A stretch of DNA of 64,000 bases from Terripilifer sp031921685 (GTDB taxonomy: Bacteria; Pseudomonadota; Alphaproteobacteria; Rhizobiales; Beijerinckiaceae): positions 1,116,001 to 1,180,000 of the forward strand of contig NZ_JAPDHU010000002.1 in NCBI RefSeq assembly GCF_031921685.1, given 5' to 3'. Under the pieces are notes generated by a model. The model worked only from the letters and a program-made list of their open reading frames with translations. It searched no databases and was not told the DNA's origin. Positions 27,770-35,618 of the stretch are shown piece by piece. Both the position numbers and the translations under genes were made by a program. Within the stretch, counting starts at the first letter, position 1, and each line of letters opens with the position of its first letter.

Positions 27770-28216
27770 ATGCAAGCCATCCATGTCCTCAACGGACCCA
27801 ACCTCAATCTGCTCGGCACGCGCGAGCCGCAGATCTATGGCTCGGAGACCTTGGCCGACATCGAGACGCGGCTTGTTGCCAAGGCCAAGGCCCTCGGCCT
27901 GACCTTGGAATGCCGCCAGTCGAACCATGAAGGTGATCTGGTCGACTGGATTCAGGAAGCCGGCCGCGCCGATGCGGGCGTCATTCTCAATGCCGGTGCG
28001 TATACCCACACCTCCGTCGCGCTGCGCGATGCCATTTCCGGCTCGGGCGCCCATGTGATCGAGGTTCATCTCTCCAACGTCCATGCCCGGGAAAGCTTCC
28101 GCCACCGCTCACTGATTTCGCCAGTGGCACGGGGCGTCATCCTTGGGTTTGGATCCCTGTCCTATGACCTGGCCGTCGATGCGCTGGTGGCGCTCGCGGC
28201 AAAGAAGAAGAGCTAA
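27770..28216 (+). CDS. aroQ: 3-dehydroquinate dehydratase, type II
   Basis: 148 residues, the usual size of the dodecameric type II enzyme of the shikimate pathway. Signature segments are present: VLNGPNLNLLGTREPQIYG (flexible lid with catalytic Tyr), SNHEGDLVDWI, NAGAYTHTSVAL, and EVHLSNVHARESFRHRS with the catalytic His. ATG 27770 matches the family start. It is six bases upstream of accB and so forms an operon with accB-accC, a conserved linkage in this bacterial group. Confidence 0.96.
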   Translation: MQAIHVLNGPNLNLLGTREPQIYGSETLADIETRLVAKAKALGLTLECRQSNHEGDLVDWIQEAGRADAGVILNAGAYTHTSVALRDAISGSGAHVIEVHLSNVHARESFRHRSLISPVARGVILGFGSLSYDLAVDALVALAAKKKS

Positions 28217-28222
28217 GAACGT

Positions 28223-28705
28223 ATGACCAAGAAGCCCGAAGACGACAAACCCCGGTTCGATACCTCGCTGGTCGAGGAACTGGGCGCGATCCTGGGGCGT
28301 CTCGATCTGTCCGAGATCGAGGTCGAACATAACGACATGCGCGTGCGCGTCTCGCGCCAGCCCGCCACCGTGATCGCCGCGGCTCCGGCCGTAACCTCGG
28401 TCGTCGCGCCGCCGCCGACACTGATCGCCACGCCCGCCGCTGCGACGCCGGCTTCGGCTCCCGTCGAACATCCCGGCACCGTGAAGTCGCCGATGGTCGG
28501 CACCGCCTATCGCCGCCCCAGCCCCGATTCAAAGCCCTTCGTCGAAATCGGCAGCGTCGTGAAGGAAGGCGAGAAGATCCTGCTCGTCGAGGCCATGAAG
28601 ACTTTTAACGAAATCGTCGCGCCGCGCGCCGGCACGATCACCGCGCTCTTCGTCGACGACGGCCAGCCGGTTGAATATGGCGCGCCGTTGCTCGTGATCG
28701 AATAG
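28223..28705 (+). CDS. accB: biotin carboxyl carrier protein of acetyl-CoA carboxylase
   Basis: 160 residues. A short N-terminal helical domain (FDTSLVEELGAILGRLDLSEIEVEH) is followed by an Ala/Pro-rich swinging linker at about 48-85 and the biotinyl domain. The biotinylated lysine is K126 in the EAMKTFNEI motif. It carries CO2 between AccC and AccAD in the first step of fatty acid synthesis. It lies six bases after aroQ and 16 bases before accC. Confidence 0.97.
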   Translation: MTKKPEDDKPRFDTSLVEELGAILGRLDLSEIEVEHNDMRVRVSRQPATVIAAAPAVTSVVAPPPTLIATPAAATPASAPVEHPGTVKSPMVGTAYRRPSPDSKPFVEIGSVVKEGEKILLVEAMKTFNEIVAPRAGTITALFVDDGQPVEYGAPLLVIE

Positions 28706-28721
28706 ACAGGCGGCCCAGCCG

Positions 28722-30080
28722 ATGTTCGATAAGATTCTCATTGCCAACCGTGGCGAAATCGCCCTGCGGATTCTGCGCGCGGCGAAGGAACTGGGTATCG
28801 CCACCGTCGCGGTTCACTCCACCGCCGATGCCGATGCCATGCACGTCAAGCTGGCCGATGAATCGGTGTGTATCGGCCCGCCGACCGCCCGCGACAGCTA
28901 TCTCAACATTCCGGCCCTGCTGGCCGCCTGCGAGATCACCGGCGCCGATGCGCTGCATCCAGGCTATGGCTTCCTGTCGGAGAACGCCCGTTTCGCCGAC
29001 ATCTGCGCCGATCACGGCATCACCTTCATCGGCCCCAAGGCGGAACATATCCGCACCATGGGCGATAAGATCGAAGCCAAGAAGACGGCGCGCCGTCTCG
29101 GCATTCCCTGCGTGCCGGGCTCCGAAGGCGGTGTCACCGACGACGTCGAGGCGATGAAGGTCGCCAAGGAGATCGGCTTCCCCGTGCTCGTCAAAGCCGC
29201 TGCCGGCGGCGGCGGCCGCGGCATGAAGGTGGCGCGCACCGAAGACGATCTCGTCGATGCGCTGGCCACCGCACGCACCGAGGCGAAAGCCGCTTTCGGC
29301 GACGATGCGGTTTACCTGGAAAAATATCTCGAGAAGCCGCGCCACATCGAAATCCAGGTGCTCGGCGACGGCCAAGGCAATGCCATTCATCTGGGCGAAC
29401 GCGATTGCTCCTTGCAGCGCCGTCACCAGAAGGTCTGGGAAGAAGGCCCCTCGCCGGCGCTCAACGTCGAGGAACGCGAAAAGATCGGCGAGATCGTCGC
29501 CAAGGCGATGCGCGAGATGGCCTATCTTGGCGTCGGCACTATCGAATTCCTCTACGAGGATGGCGAGTTCTATTTCATCGAAATGAACACGCGCATTCAG
29601 GTCGAACATCCGGTGACCGAAATGATCACCGGCATCGACCTCGTCAACGAGCAGATCAAGATCGCCGCCGGCGCGCCGCTGACGATCACGCAGGACGACG
29701 TGCGCATCTCCGGCCATGCCATCGAATGCCGCATCAATGCCGAACATCACGCGACGTTCCGCCCCTCGCCCGGCCGCATCAGCTATTTCCACCCGCCGGG
29801 TGGCCTGGGCGTGCGCGTCGATTCAGCCGTCTACCAGGGCTATTCGATCCCGCCCTATTATGACTCGCTGGTCGGCAAGCTGATCGTCCACGGCCGCAGC
29901 CGCAACGAGGCGCTGCTGCGCCTGCGCCGCGCTCTCGACGAATTCATCGTCGATGGTGTCGAGACGACGCTGCCGCTGTTCCGCACCTTGGTGCGCAACG
30001 CCGACATGCAGAACGGTGAATACGACATTCACTGGCTGGAAAAATTTCTGGCGACCGGCGGAATGGATCCATCCCGCTAA
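28722..30080 (+). CDS. accC: biotin carboxylase subunit of acetyl-CoA carboxylase
   Basis: 452 residues, full length. The N-terminal domain begins KILIANRGEIALRILRAAKELG. The ATP-grasp glycine-rich loop is KAAAGGGGRGMKV, and the catalytic region includes EMNTRIQVEHPVTE and the ATP-grasp segment RDCSLQRRHQKV. It carboxylates the biotin of AccB with bicarbonate and ATP. In related genomes aat usually follows directly; here aat lies 8.8 kb downstream, beyond an accessory block. Confidence 0.98.
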   Translation: MFDKILIANRGEIALRILRAAKELGIATVAVHSTADADAMHVKLADESVCIGPPTARDSYLNIPALLAACEITGADALHPGYGFLSENARFADICADHGITFIGPKAEHIRTMGDKIEAKKTARRLGIPCVPGSEGGVTDDVEAMKVAKEIGFPVLVKAAAGGGGRGMKVARTEDDLVDALATARTEAKAAFGDDAVYLEKYLEKPRHIEIQVLGDGQGNAIHLGERDCSLQRRHQKVWEEGPSPALNVEEREKIGEIVAKAMREMAYLGVGTIEFLYEDGEFYFIEMNTRIQVEHPVTEMITGIDLVNEQIKIAAGAPLTITQDDVRISGHAIECRINAEHHATFRPSPGRISYFHPPGGLGVRVDSAVYQGYSIPPYYDSLVGKLIVHGRSRNEALLRLRRALDEFIVDGVETTLPLFRTLVRNADMQNGEYDIHWLEKFLATGGMDPSR

Positions 30081-30116
30081 AGCAGCGTCGGGTCGCGAGC
30101 AGAAGGGTCACACCGC

Positions 30117-30482
30117 ATGTCTCGTCCAGAACTCGACGCCGCCATACCGATCTTGCGCATCTATGACATCGCGAAAGCCAAGGAATTCTATATCGACTTC
30201 CTTGGCTTCAAGATCGATTGGGAACATCGTTTCGACGACAATGCGCCGCTCTACATGCAGGTGTCGCGCTCCGGCGTAAAACTGCACCTGAGCGAACATT
30301 ACGGCGACGGCACGCCTGGCAGCGCCGTCTATATACGCGGTCATGACGTTCCAGCCTTCGCGGCGGAATTGCACGCCAAGAACGCCCGCTTCGCCCGGCC
30401 TAGCCCGACCGCCAAGGACATGAACCTCACCGATCCGTTCGGCAACGTGCTGCGCTTCGACGACGCGACGAACCGGCATTGA
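30117..30482 (+). CDS. glyoxalase-superfamily (VOC, bleomycin-resistance-like) protein
   Basis: 121 residues, one VOC unit of two beta-alpha-beta-beta-beta modules: PILRIYDIAKAKEFYIDFLGFKIDW, then KLHLSEHYGDGTPGSAVYI, then MNLTDPFGNVLRFDD. The Glu in LSEHYGD and the absence of clear metal ligands elsewhere suggest the antibiotic-binding or housekeeping type rather than glyoxalase I. It is 36 bp after accC, may be read through from it, and is the first gene of the block separating accC from aat. Exact function unknown. Confidence 0.8.
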   Translation: MSRPELDAAIPILRIYDIAKAKEFYIDFLGFKIDWEHRFDDNAPLYMQVSRSGVKLHLSEHYGDGTPGSAVYIRGHDVPAFAAELHAKNARFARPSPTAKDMNLTDPFGNVLRFDDATNRH

Positions 30483-30492
30483 ACACGCGCGA

Positions 30493-31269
30493 TCAGGAAT
30501 TCGCTGCATCCTCTCGACGCCAGTGCGTCGGAGACCGTCCAACCATTCTTTGAAATGCGCGCGCGAATTGGCTTCCGTTCAGATAGCCAACGCGCTTGGC
30601 GATGCTGTCGATACTGAGCGATGCGTCGCGCAGAAGCCACATGGCGCGTCTGATGCGTTGATGCGTGACATAGGCATAGGGCGCCTCACCGGTGCTCGTC
30701 TTGAAGCGCCGGCTGAATTCGGCCGTACTCAGCCCCGTGATGGAGGCCAAAGCCGGCAGGGAGATGTCATCCGACAAATGTTCGGCGATGAAATCACAAA
30801 CATGATTCAATTGCCGCGACGACAGTGCACCCTCGTTGTTCTTGCGTGGCATCGAGGTGAGCCGCAACACCAGCAGTGTCAAAGCGTGTTCGATGAAGAG
30901 CGTCGACAACGCATGTGTTTCGGCTTCGGCTGCCATGGCGACCAGAAGCTGCTCAAGCAAAGGGTCTTGATAGAAACGCGAGTAGTCGATCGAACCGGCG
31001 CTGCCTTGCCGATGCAGATCGGCCATGATGGCAGCGAGCTTGTTGCTTGATATGCCCAGGCTCAGGAGGCTCATCGACGGCCAGGAACCGACGACGCGCG
31101 CATCGGGACCGGCCAGCGCGACAATGCCCGGCCGCATTTGTCCATCGAGCCGGTTGCGATCCGTGCTTCTGTAGAGATGGCCGCCGCCATCACGGCAGAG
31201 ATGAATCCATGTATCGGAACGCTTCGCGAACTCGCCTTCTTTTGCCGGATAGGCCGTCACGCAGAGCAA
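30493..31269 (-). CDS. AraC-family transcriptional regulator
   Basis: About 258 residues with a C-terminal AraC/XylS double helix-turn-helix: ISLPALASITGLSTAEFSRR, then SLSIDSIAKRVGYLNGSQFARAF, ending in the conserved GRSPTHWRRE. The N-terminal 150 residues are a sensing domain with weak cupin character. The frame opens with TTG 31269 immediately after an in-frame stop, with no ribosome binding site; GTG 31260 is an alternative. The family is often a little longer, so a few N-terminal residues may be lost. It is divergent from the truncated TonB receptor and is its likely regulator. Confidence 0.8.
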   Translation of the reverse strand: MLCVTAYPAKEGEFAKRSDTWIHLCRDGGGHLYRSTDRNRLDGQMRPGIVALAGPDARVVGSWPSMSLLSLGISSNKLAAIMADLHRQGSAGSIDYSRFYQDPLLEQLLVAMAAEAETHALSTLFIEHALTLLVLRLTSMPRKNNEGALSSRQLNHVCDFIAEHLSDDISLPALASITGLSTAEFSRRFKTSTGEAPYAYVTHQRIRRAMWLLRDASLSIDSIAKRVGYLNGSQFARAFQRMVGRSPTHWRREDAANS

Positions 31270-31327
31270 CTATTTGACAGTAGAATAGTCGATGCGCGCA
31301 GGATGTGACTGGCATGCGCAGGATATG
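31269..31327. promoter_or_regulatory. operator-like repeats between araC-type gene and TonB receptor
   Basis: Two direct 12-bp repeats, GCGCAGGATGTG 31296-31307 and GCGCAGGATATG 31316-31327, are offset by exactly 20 bp, close to two helical turns, as AraC-family dimers often prefer. An inverted repeat ACTATT 31269-31274 / AATAGT 31284-31289 overlaps the proposed start of the regulator gene. The position in a 128-bp divergent promoter region supports a binding site for the adjacent regulator; this is inference. Confidence 0.5.
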
Positions 31328-31397
31328 CACGGCGCCACGTTTGACCAAATTGTCGATGGCCCGCTAGCCGTGATCAATACCTTAGCGGGAGAATTTA

Positions 31398-32225
31398 ATG
31401 ACGTTCCGAATGCAGAGCATCCTTATGCTGACAACGGCTTATGCCACGCTCGCCTTCGGCATCGACCGGGTTTCCGCACAATCGACCAATGGCGCCAGCA
31501 GTTTGCCCGCCGTCACCGTCGATGCACCGGTGCAAAGGCGGATTGCGCCGCGCGCCCCACGGCACACACAACAAGCCAACGTTTCACGGCCGCGAGCCGA
31601 ACGGCGCGCAAACGCCGGTGAACGCGCCCGCCCTCGCCCTGTCGTTCAGGCCGCGACACCGGTCCCCGCCGAACTTTCGCGGAACGCGACCACCTTCGAG
31701 CAAGGCAACGGTCCCATCAACGGCTATGTCGCCGGCCGCAGCCTCGCCGGCACCAAGACCAACACGCCCTTGCTGGAAACGCCGCAAGCCATCTCCGTCG
31801 TGGGGCGCGATCAGATGCGCGACCAGAACGCTCAAACCGTGATCGAGGCTCTGCGCTATACAGCCGGTGTCTCAGTCAATTCCAATCCGAACGATACGCG
31901 CTTCGAGACGATCCGCATTCGCGGCTTCGAATCGGTCATTTATCTCGACGGCATGCTGCTGCCCTTTGGTGCCGGCCAGTTCGGGCGACCAAAGGTCGAT
32001 CCGGCCATTCTGGAACGGGTTGAAGTGTTACGTGGACCATCGTCTTCGCTCTATGGCCAGATCGCGCCCGGCGGCTTGATCAACCTCGTCAGCCTGCTGC
32101 CGCCGTCCACCCCGATCCGCTCCGTCGAGGTTCAAGCCAATACCTTTGGCCGCGGCCAGGCAGCCTTCGACATCGGTGGCCCCGTCGGTCCCACCGGCGA
32201 ATTTCTCTATCGTGTCACTGGATGA
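31398..32225 (+). pseudogene. TonB-dependent siderophore receptor, truncated after the plug domain
   Basis: 275 codons encode a signal peptide, a long Arg/Pro-rich linker and a complete plug domain (TPQAISVVGRDQMRDQNAQT through ERVEVLRGPSSSLYGQIAPG). The frame stops just after the first barrel strand (GEFLYRVTG). A functional receptor needs roughly 450 further residues forming a 22-strand barrel, and these are absent. The start has GGGAGA upstream. The stop overlaps the next frame as ATGA, probably a deletion junction. The intact promoter side and lost barrel point to a relic of a siderophore uptake locus. Confidence 0.8.
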
Positions 32226-32287
32226 TCCATGCTGGCGGCACGCAAATCGACCACGTCGACGATTTCCGGGGCGTGATCGCGCCGTCG

Positions 32288-32473
32288 ATGACATCTTCGT
32301 CTAAGCGTTGGCCGCTCAAGCGCATCTTCGGCACGCCGGCGATCGTCGGCGGCGTGGTCACTTTCGGATTGCTGTCGGCGCTGCTCGGCGACGGATTTTG
32401 GGATATGCTGTCCTGGCTCGCGCTGGCGCTGCCGATCCTGCTTATCGCCTATTATGCGCTGATCAAGTCATGA
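32288..32473 (+). CDS. small two-TM membrane protein of an iron-uptake locus (relic)
   Basis: 61 residues from ATG 32288: a basic N-terminus (SSSKRWPLKRIFG) and two hydrophobic helices (TPAIVGGVVTFGLLSALLG and MLSWLALALPILLIAYYAL). The open frame extends back to 32222, where ATG overlaps the receptor stop. Small proteins of this type are often found at the end of TonB-receptor/PepSY gene sets, which would fit deletion of the receptor barrel and intervening genes. That link is from memory of such loci and is not proved by the sequence. Confidence 0.5.
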   Translation: MTSSSKRWPLKRIFGTPAIVGGVVTFGLLSALLGDGFWDMLSWLALALPILLIAYYALIKS

Positions 32474-32488
32474 CGACGCGCTCCGCCC

Positions 32489-33505
32489 CTATTGGAATAT
32501 CTCATTGAACTTCTTCTTCACGATCGGCCCCTGCTTGCGCAGGAAGGCATAGTCGACGCCGATCACCTTTATGTCCTTGATGGCGGGACTGCCAGCCGGG
32601 GGCGGCATGTCGATGCGCGCCGAATAGGCGCCCTCCTCGGGGAAGAGTTTTTGAACTTCGTCGCTGATCATGAATTCGGCCAGGAGCTTGCCGGCATTGG
32701 GATTGGGTGAGCCCTTGACCACGGAGGTTGGCGACGGGATCACATAAGTGCCATCGGTCGGATAGATCGTCTCGATCGGATGGCCGTCCCTGCGGTCTTC
32801 GGCGGCGTAGGAATCAAGCGCGCCGGCGGCGATGACGCGTTCGCCGCGCTTGATCATGTCCGAGACCTGCTGGTTGCTCTGCACGATCATAATGTCGTTC
32901 TGGCGCAGCTTCTCATAATATCCCCACCCTTTCTCCTTCGCGTTCATGCCGACCACCGTCAGCTGCAGCGACGTGAAGGAAGGATCGGTCATCACCTGCA
33001 ACCCCTTATATTTGGGATCGAGCAAGGCATCCCAGGTGCGTGGCGCCATCGCCGCCGGCATCTTGTCGCTGCGCACATAGATCGTGATGATATTGAGCCG
33101 CTGAGCAATGAAATTGCCGTTGGCATCCTTCGCGCTGTCGGGGATCTTATCGAAATTGACGGGTTTGAACGGGACGAACATGCCCTGATCGCCCAGTTCG
33201 GCGGCAGCTGCCGGATCCGATGTCGTGAGGAGATCGGCGTTGATGCGCTTGGCCTGCGCCTCCTGCAGGAAACGGCGCAGGATCGCCGAGCCGCCCGAGC
33301 GGAAGATCTCCACCTTTACGCCATATTTTGCCTCGAACATTTTCGCGATCTTCTGGCCGGTCTCGACCGGCGTCGACGTGTACCAGACGACTTTGCCTTC
33401 CTTTTTGGCGGCAGCCAGGTCGGCCCTGTCCTGCGCCAGCGTGACGCTGACCGCGCCCAGCGATATCACGGTGCCCATCGCGATCGTGTAAGCCAGTCTG
33501 CGCAT
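32489..33505 (-). CDS. ABC transporter periplasmic binding protein (FbpA/AfuA-like, type II fold)
   Basis: 338 residues with a signal peptide cleaved near TLAQ, then a type II binding protein fold (AAAKKEGKVVWYTSTPVETG through VIPSPTSVVKGSPNPNAG). It is the last gene of a four-gene minus-strand operon and has a strong GGGAGGA ribosome binding site. Ferric-binding members carry a Tyr-Tyr iron-ligand pair in the C-terminal lobe; here the corresponding region reads ALDSYAAEDRRDG with a single Tyr. The ligand may therefore not be ferric iron, and phosphonate- or organic-acid-type substrates are possible. Confidence 0.87.
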   Translation of the reverse strand: MRRLAYTIAMGTVISLGAVSVTLAQDRADLAAAKKEGKVVWYTSTPVETGQKIAKMFEAKYGVKVEIFRSGGSAILRRFLQEAQAKRINADLLTTSDPAAAAELGDQGMFVPFKPVNFDKIPDSAKDANGNFIAQRLNIITIYVRSDKMPAAMAPRTWDALLDPKYKGLQVMTDPSFTSLQLTVVGMNAKEKGWGYYEKLRQNDIMIVQSNQQVSDMIKRGERVIAAGALDSYAAEDRRDGHPIETIYPTDGTYVIPSPTSVVKGSPNPNAGKLLAEFMISDEVQKLFPEEGAYSARIDMPPPAGSPAIKDIKVIGVDYAFLRKQGPIVKKKFNEIFQ

Positions 33506-33561
33506 GCGATCCTCCCTGGTTCGTTGATATCAATTCCTTGGCAGTGGCCGGCCTTGCGAGT

Positions 33562-34518
33562 TCATTCACCGCGATAGAGCGGCTCCGGCTGTTCGAAGAA
33601 ACTCCTCAAGATGTGATAAACCAGCTTGTAGTTTTTCTGCTGAAACGAGGCATGCGAGATACCAGGCATGACGATGAATTGCTTGTCGGCATTCGGCAGC
33701 CGCGCATAGAAAGCCATCAAATCCTCGAAGCTGGCGATGCCATCATATTCGCCCCGCATGATGATCGTCGGCACGGTAATCTTGGCCGGGTCGGTCAGCG
33801 GCAGGCGCGAGCACATGTCGACATAGGTGCCCGTCGGCATGGAATCGTCGAGCGCCAGGATCGCGTCGGCGAAGGCCTCGATCGTCGCGTGGTCGGCTGT
33901 TCCGGGATGGTCTCGCTCAAAGATCGAATGCACGAAGGCGCGGTCGATCGGTCGGCGTTTCATCGCCTGGAATTGCGGTAGCTTCTTCTTGCGCTCTTCC
34001 AGCGTCGGACTCCCCTCGCCGGTCCACACAAAAGCGTCGAGCGCCAGCCGGCGTACCCGCTCGGGATGACGCTCGGCGAAGCTCGCGGCGCGCAGCGCGC
34101 CCGAAGAAATCCCATAGATCAGGAAAGGACGGTTGCCGCGCAGTTTCATAATGTATTGGGAGGCTGCCGCCAGATCGTCGGCGCCATCAGCGATGTTGCT
34201 GGTGATATCGCGGGTCTTGGTTGAACGACCATAGCCTTCCATATCGACACACCAGGTATCGTAGCCCTGCTTGGCGAACCATTCCATCACCGAGGAATCC
34301 GGTCGGCCAGGAACATTGAGATCGAAGGTCGGTTGCGAGGCCATCGACGAACCATGCACGAACAAGATCGTGCCTTTGTCGTCGCTGGGATGGTTCAGAT
34401 ACTTTTCGAATAGAAAGAGATCGACATCGCCCTTCTTGGTCCAGTGCTCCTCGCTCTTGATGGCGCCTTGCACGGTTGCATGCTGATTCATCTCAGTCTC
34501 CGTCTCTGATGGTTTCAT
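33562..34518 (-). CDS. alpha/beta hydrolase embedded in an ABC transporter operon
   Basis: 318 residues. The oxyanion region is LFVHGSSM, the nucleophile elbow is YGISSGA (Ser), the acid is probably the Asp in MRGEYDGI and the His is in GISHASF, so the triad is complete. No signal peptide is seen, so it should act in the cytoplasm on an imported ester or similar compound. ATG 34518 overlaps the ATPase stop (ATGA), implying translational coupling. An internal ATG at 34491 behind GGAGA is an alternative start. Its location between the ATPase and binding-protein genes suggests it processes the transported substrate. Confidence 0.85.
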   Translation of the reverse strand: MKPSETETEMNQHATVQGAIKSEEHWTKKGDVDLFLFEKYLNHPSDDKGTILFVHGSSMASQPTFDLNVPGRPDSSVMEWFAKQGYDTWCVDMEGYGRSTKTRDITSNIADGADDLAAASQYIMKLRGNRPFLIYGISSGALRAASFAERHPERVRRLALDAFVWTGEGSPTLEERKKKLPQFQAMKRRPIDRAFVHSIFERDHPGTADHATIEAFADAILALDDSMPTGTYVDMCSRLPLTDPAKITVPTIIMRGEYDGIASFEDLMAFYARLPNADKQFIVMPGISHASFQQKNYKLVYHILRSFFEQPEPLYRGE

Positions 34519-35618
34519 GCGGCCGAAGCGACGGCATCCGGCTCACGCGCGAACAGGCTGCACTGGCTTGGGTCGATGGTGATGCCTACATTTTGGCCGA
34601 TAGAGAATTGCTGCAAGGGATGGGTCTGAACGCGCAGCGCCCGTCCGCCCGCGATGACGACAACATATTCGCAGAGATTGCCGAGGAAGGTTCGCTCGCT
34701 GACGACGCCGGCAAAGGTTTCGGGCGTGGCGCTCAATCGGATATTCTCCGGGCGGATCGCGATCTCGATCTCCATACCCAGCGCCATCTCGGGCGGCCGT
34801 GGCGCCACCAGGACCAATCCACCGTCGGCCTCGATTTGGGCCATATCGCCGCTGATCGAGCGGATGCGGCCTGGAACCAAATTCACGAGCCCCATGAAGT
34901 CGGCGACGACGCGGTTCGCCGGCGTGGTATAGACATCGAAGGGCGAGCCGAATTGCTGTAACCGCCCGGCATGCATCACGGCAATCTGGTCGGAGAGCGC
35001 CAACGCTTCGGCCTGATCATGGGTGACATAGATGAAGGTGATGCCCGTGCGCCGCTGCAATTGCTTGAGTTCGCCGCGCATCTTCTCCCGCAATTTGGCG
35101 TCGAGGTTCGAGAGAGGTTCATCCAACAATAGAATGTCGGGCTCGACCACGAGCGAGCGCGCCAGCGCGACGCGCTGCTGTTGACCACCGGAAAGCTCAT
35201 TGGGGAAACGCTCCGCGAGCCCCTTCAGATTAACCAGGTCGAGCGCCCCCTCAACCTTGTCACGGACCTGTGTCGAGGAGAGCTTCCGAAGTTTCAGGCC
35301 GAAGGCGATGTTCTCGTAGACCGTCTTGTGCGGCCAGACCGCATAGTTCTGAAAGACCATGCCCATGCCGCGCCGTTCAGGCGGGACCACGCCTGATGGC
35401 GCCGAGACCAACCTGTCGCCGACATGGATGGAACCGGTATCGGGCGTGACATAGCCCGCGATCAGCCGCAGCGTCGTCGTCTTGCCGCAGCCCGAGGGAC
35501 CGAGCAGCGTGATAAACTGGTTGTCCTGGATCGCCAGGTCGAGATCCTGCACAGCCGTCAGCCGCAGATGACGCCCACCATAGCTTTTGGAGAGCGATGA
35601 GATCGTGATACCGGCCAT
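34515..35618 (-). CDS. ABC transporter ATPase (FbpC/PotA-like) with TOBE domain
   Basis: 367 residues. Walker A GPSGCGKTT is at 40-48, the signature LSGGQQQR at about 141, Walker B DILLLDEPLSNLDA follows, and the H-loop is VTHDQAEA. A C-terminal TOBE domain from about 285 (MEIEIAIRPENIRLS) is typical of iron, polyamine and phosphonate importers. It overlaps the upstream permease by one base (TGATG) and the downstream hydrolase by four (ATGA), so the operon is tightly coupled. It energises the double permease next to it. Confidence 0.94.
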   Translation of the reverse strand: MAGITISSLSKSYGGRHLRLTAVQDLDLAIQDNQFITLLGPSGCGKTTTLRLIAGYVTPDTGSIHVGDRLVSAPSGVVPPERRGMGMVFQNYAVWPHKTVYENIAFGLKLRKLSSTQVRDKVEGALDLVNLKGLAERFPNELSGGQQQRVALARSLVVEPDILLLDEPLSNLDAKLREKMRGELKQLQRRTGITFIYVTHDQAEALALSDQIAVMHAGRLQQFGSPFDVYTTPANRVVADFMGLVNLVPGRIRSISGDMAQIEADGGLVLVAPRPPEMALGMEIEIAIRPENIRLSATPETFAGVVSERTFLGNLCEYVVVIAGGRALRVQTHPLQQFSIGQNVGITIDPSQCSLFAREPDAVASAA

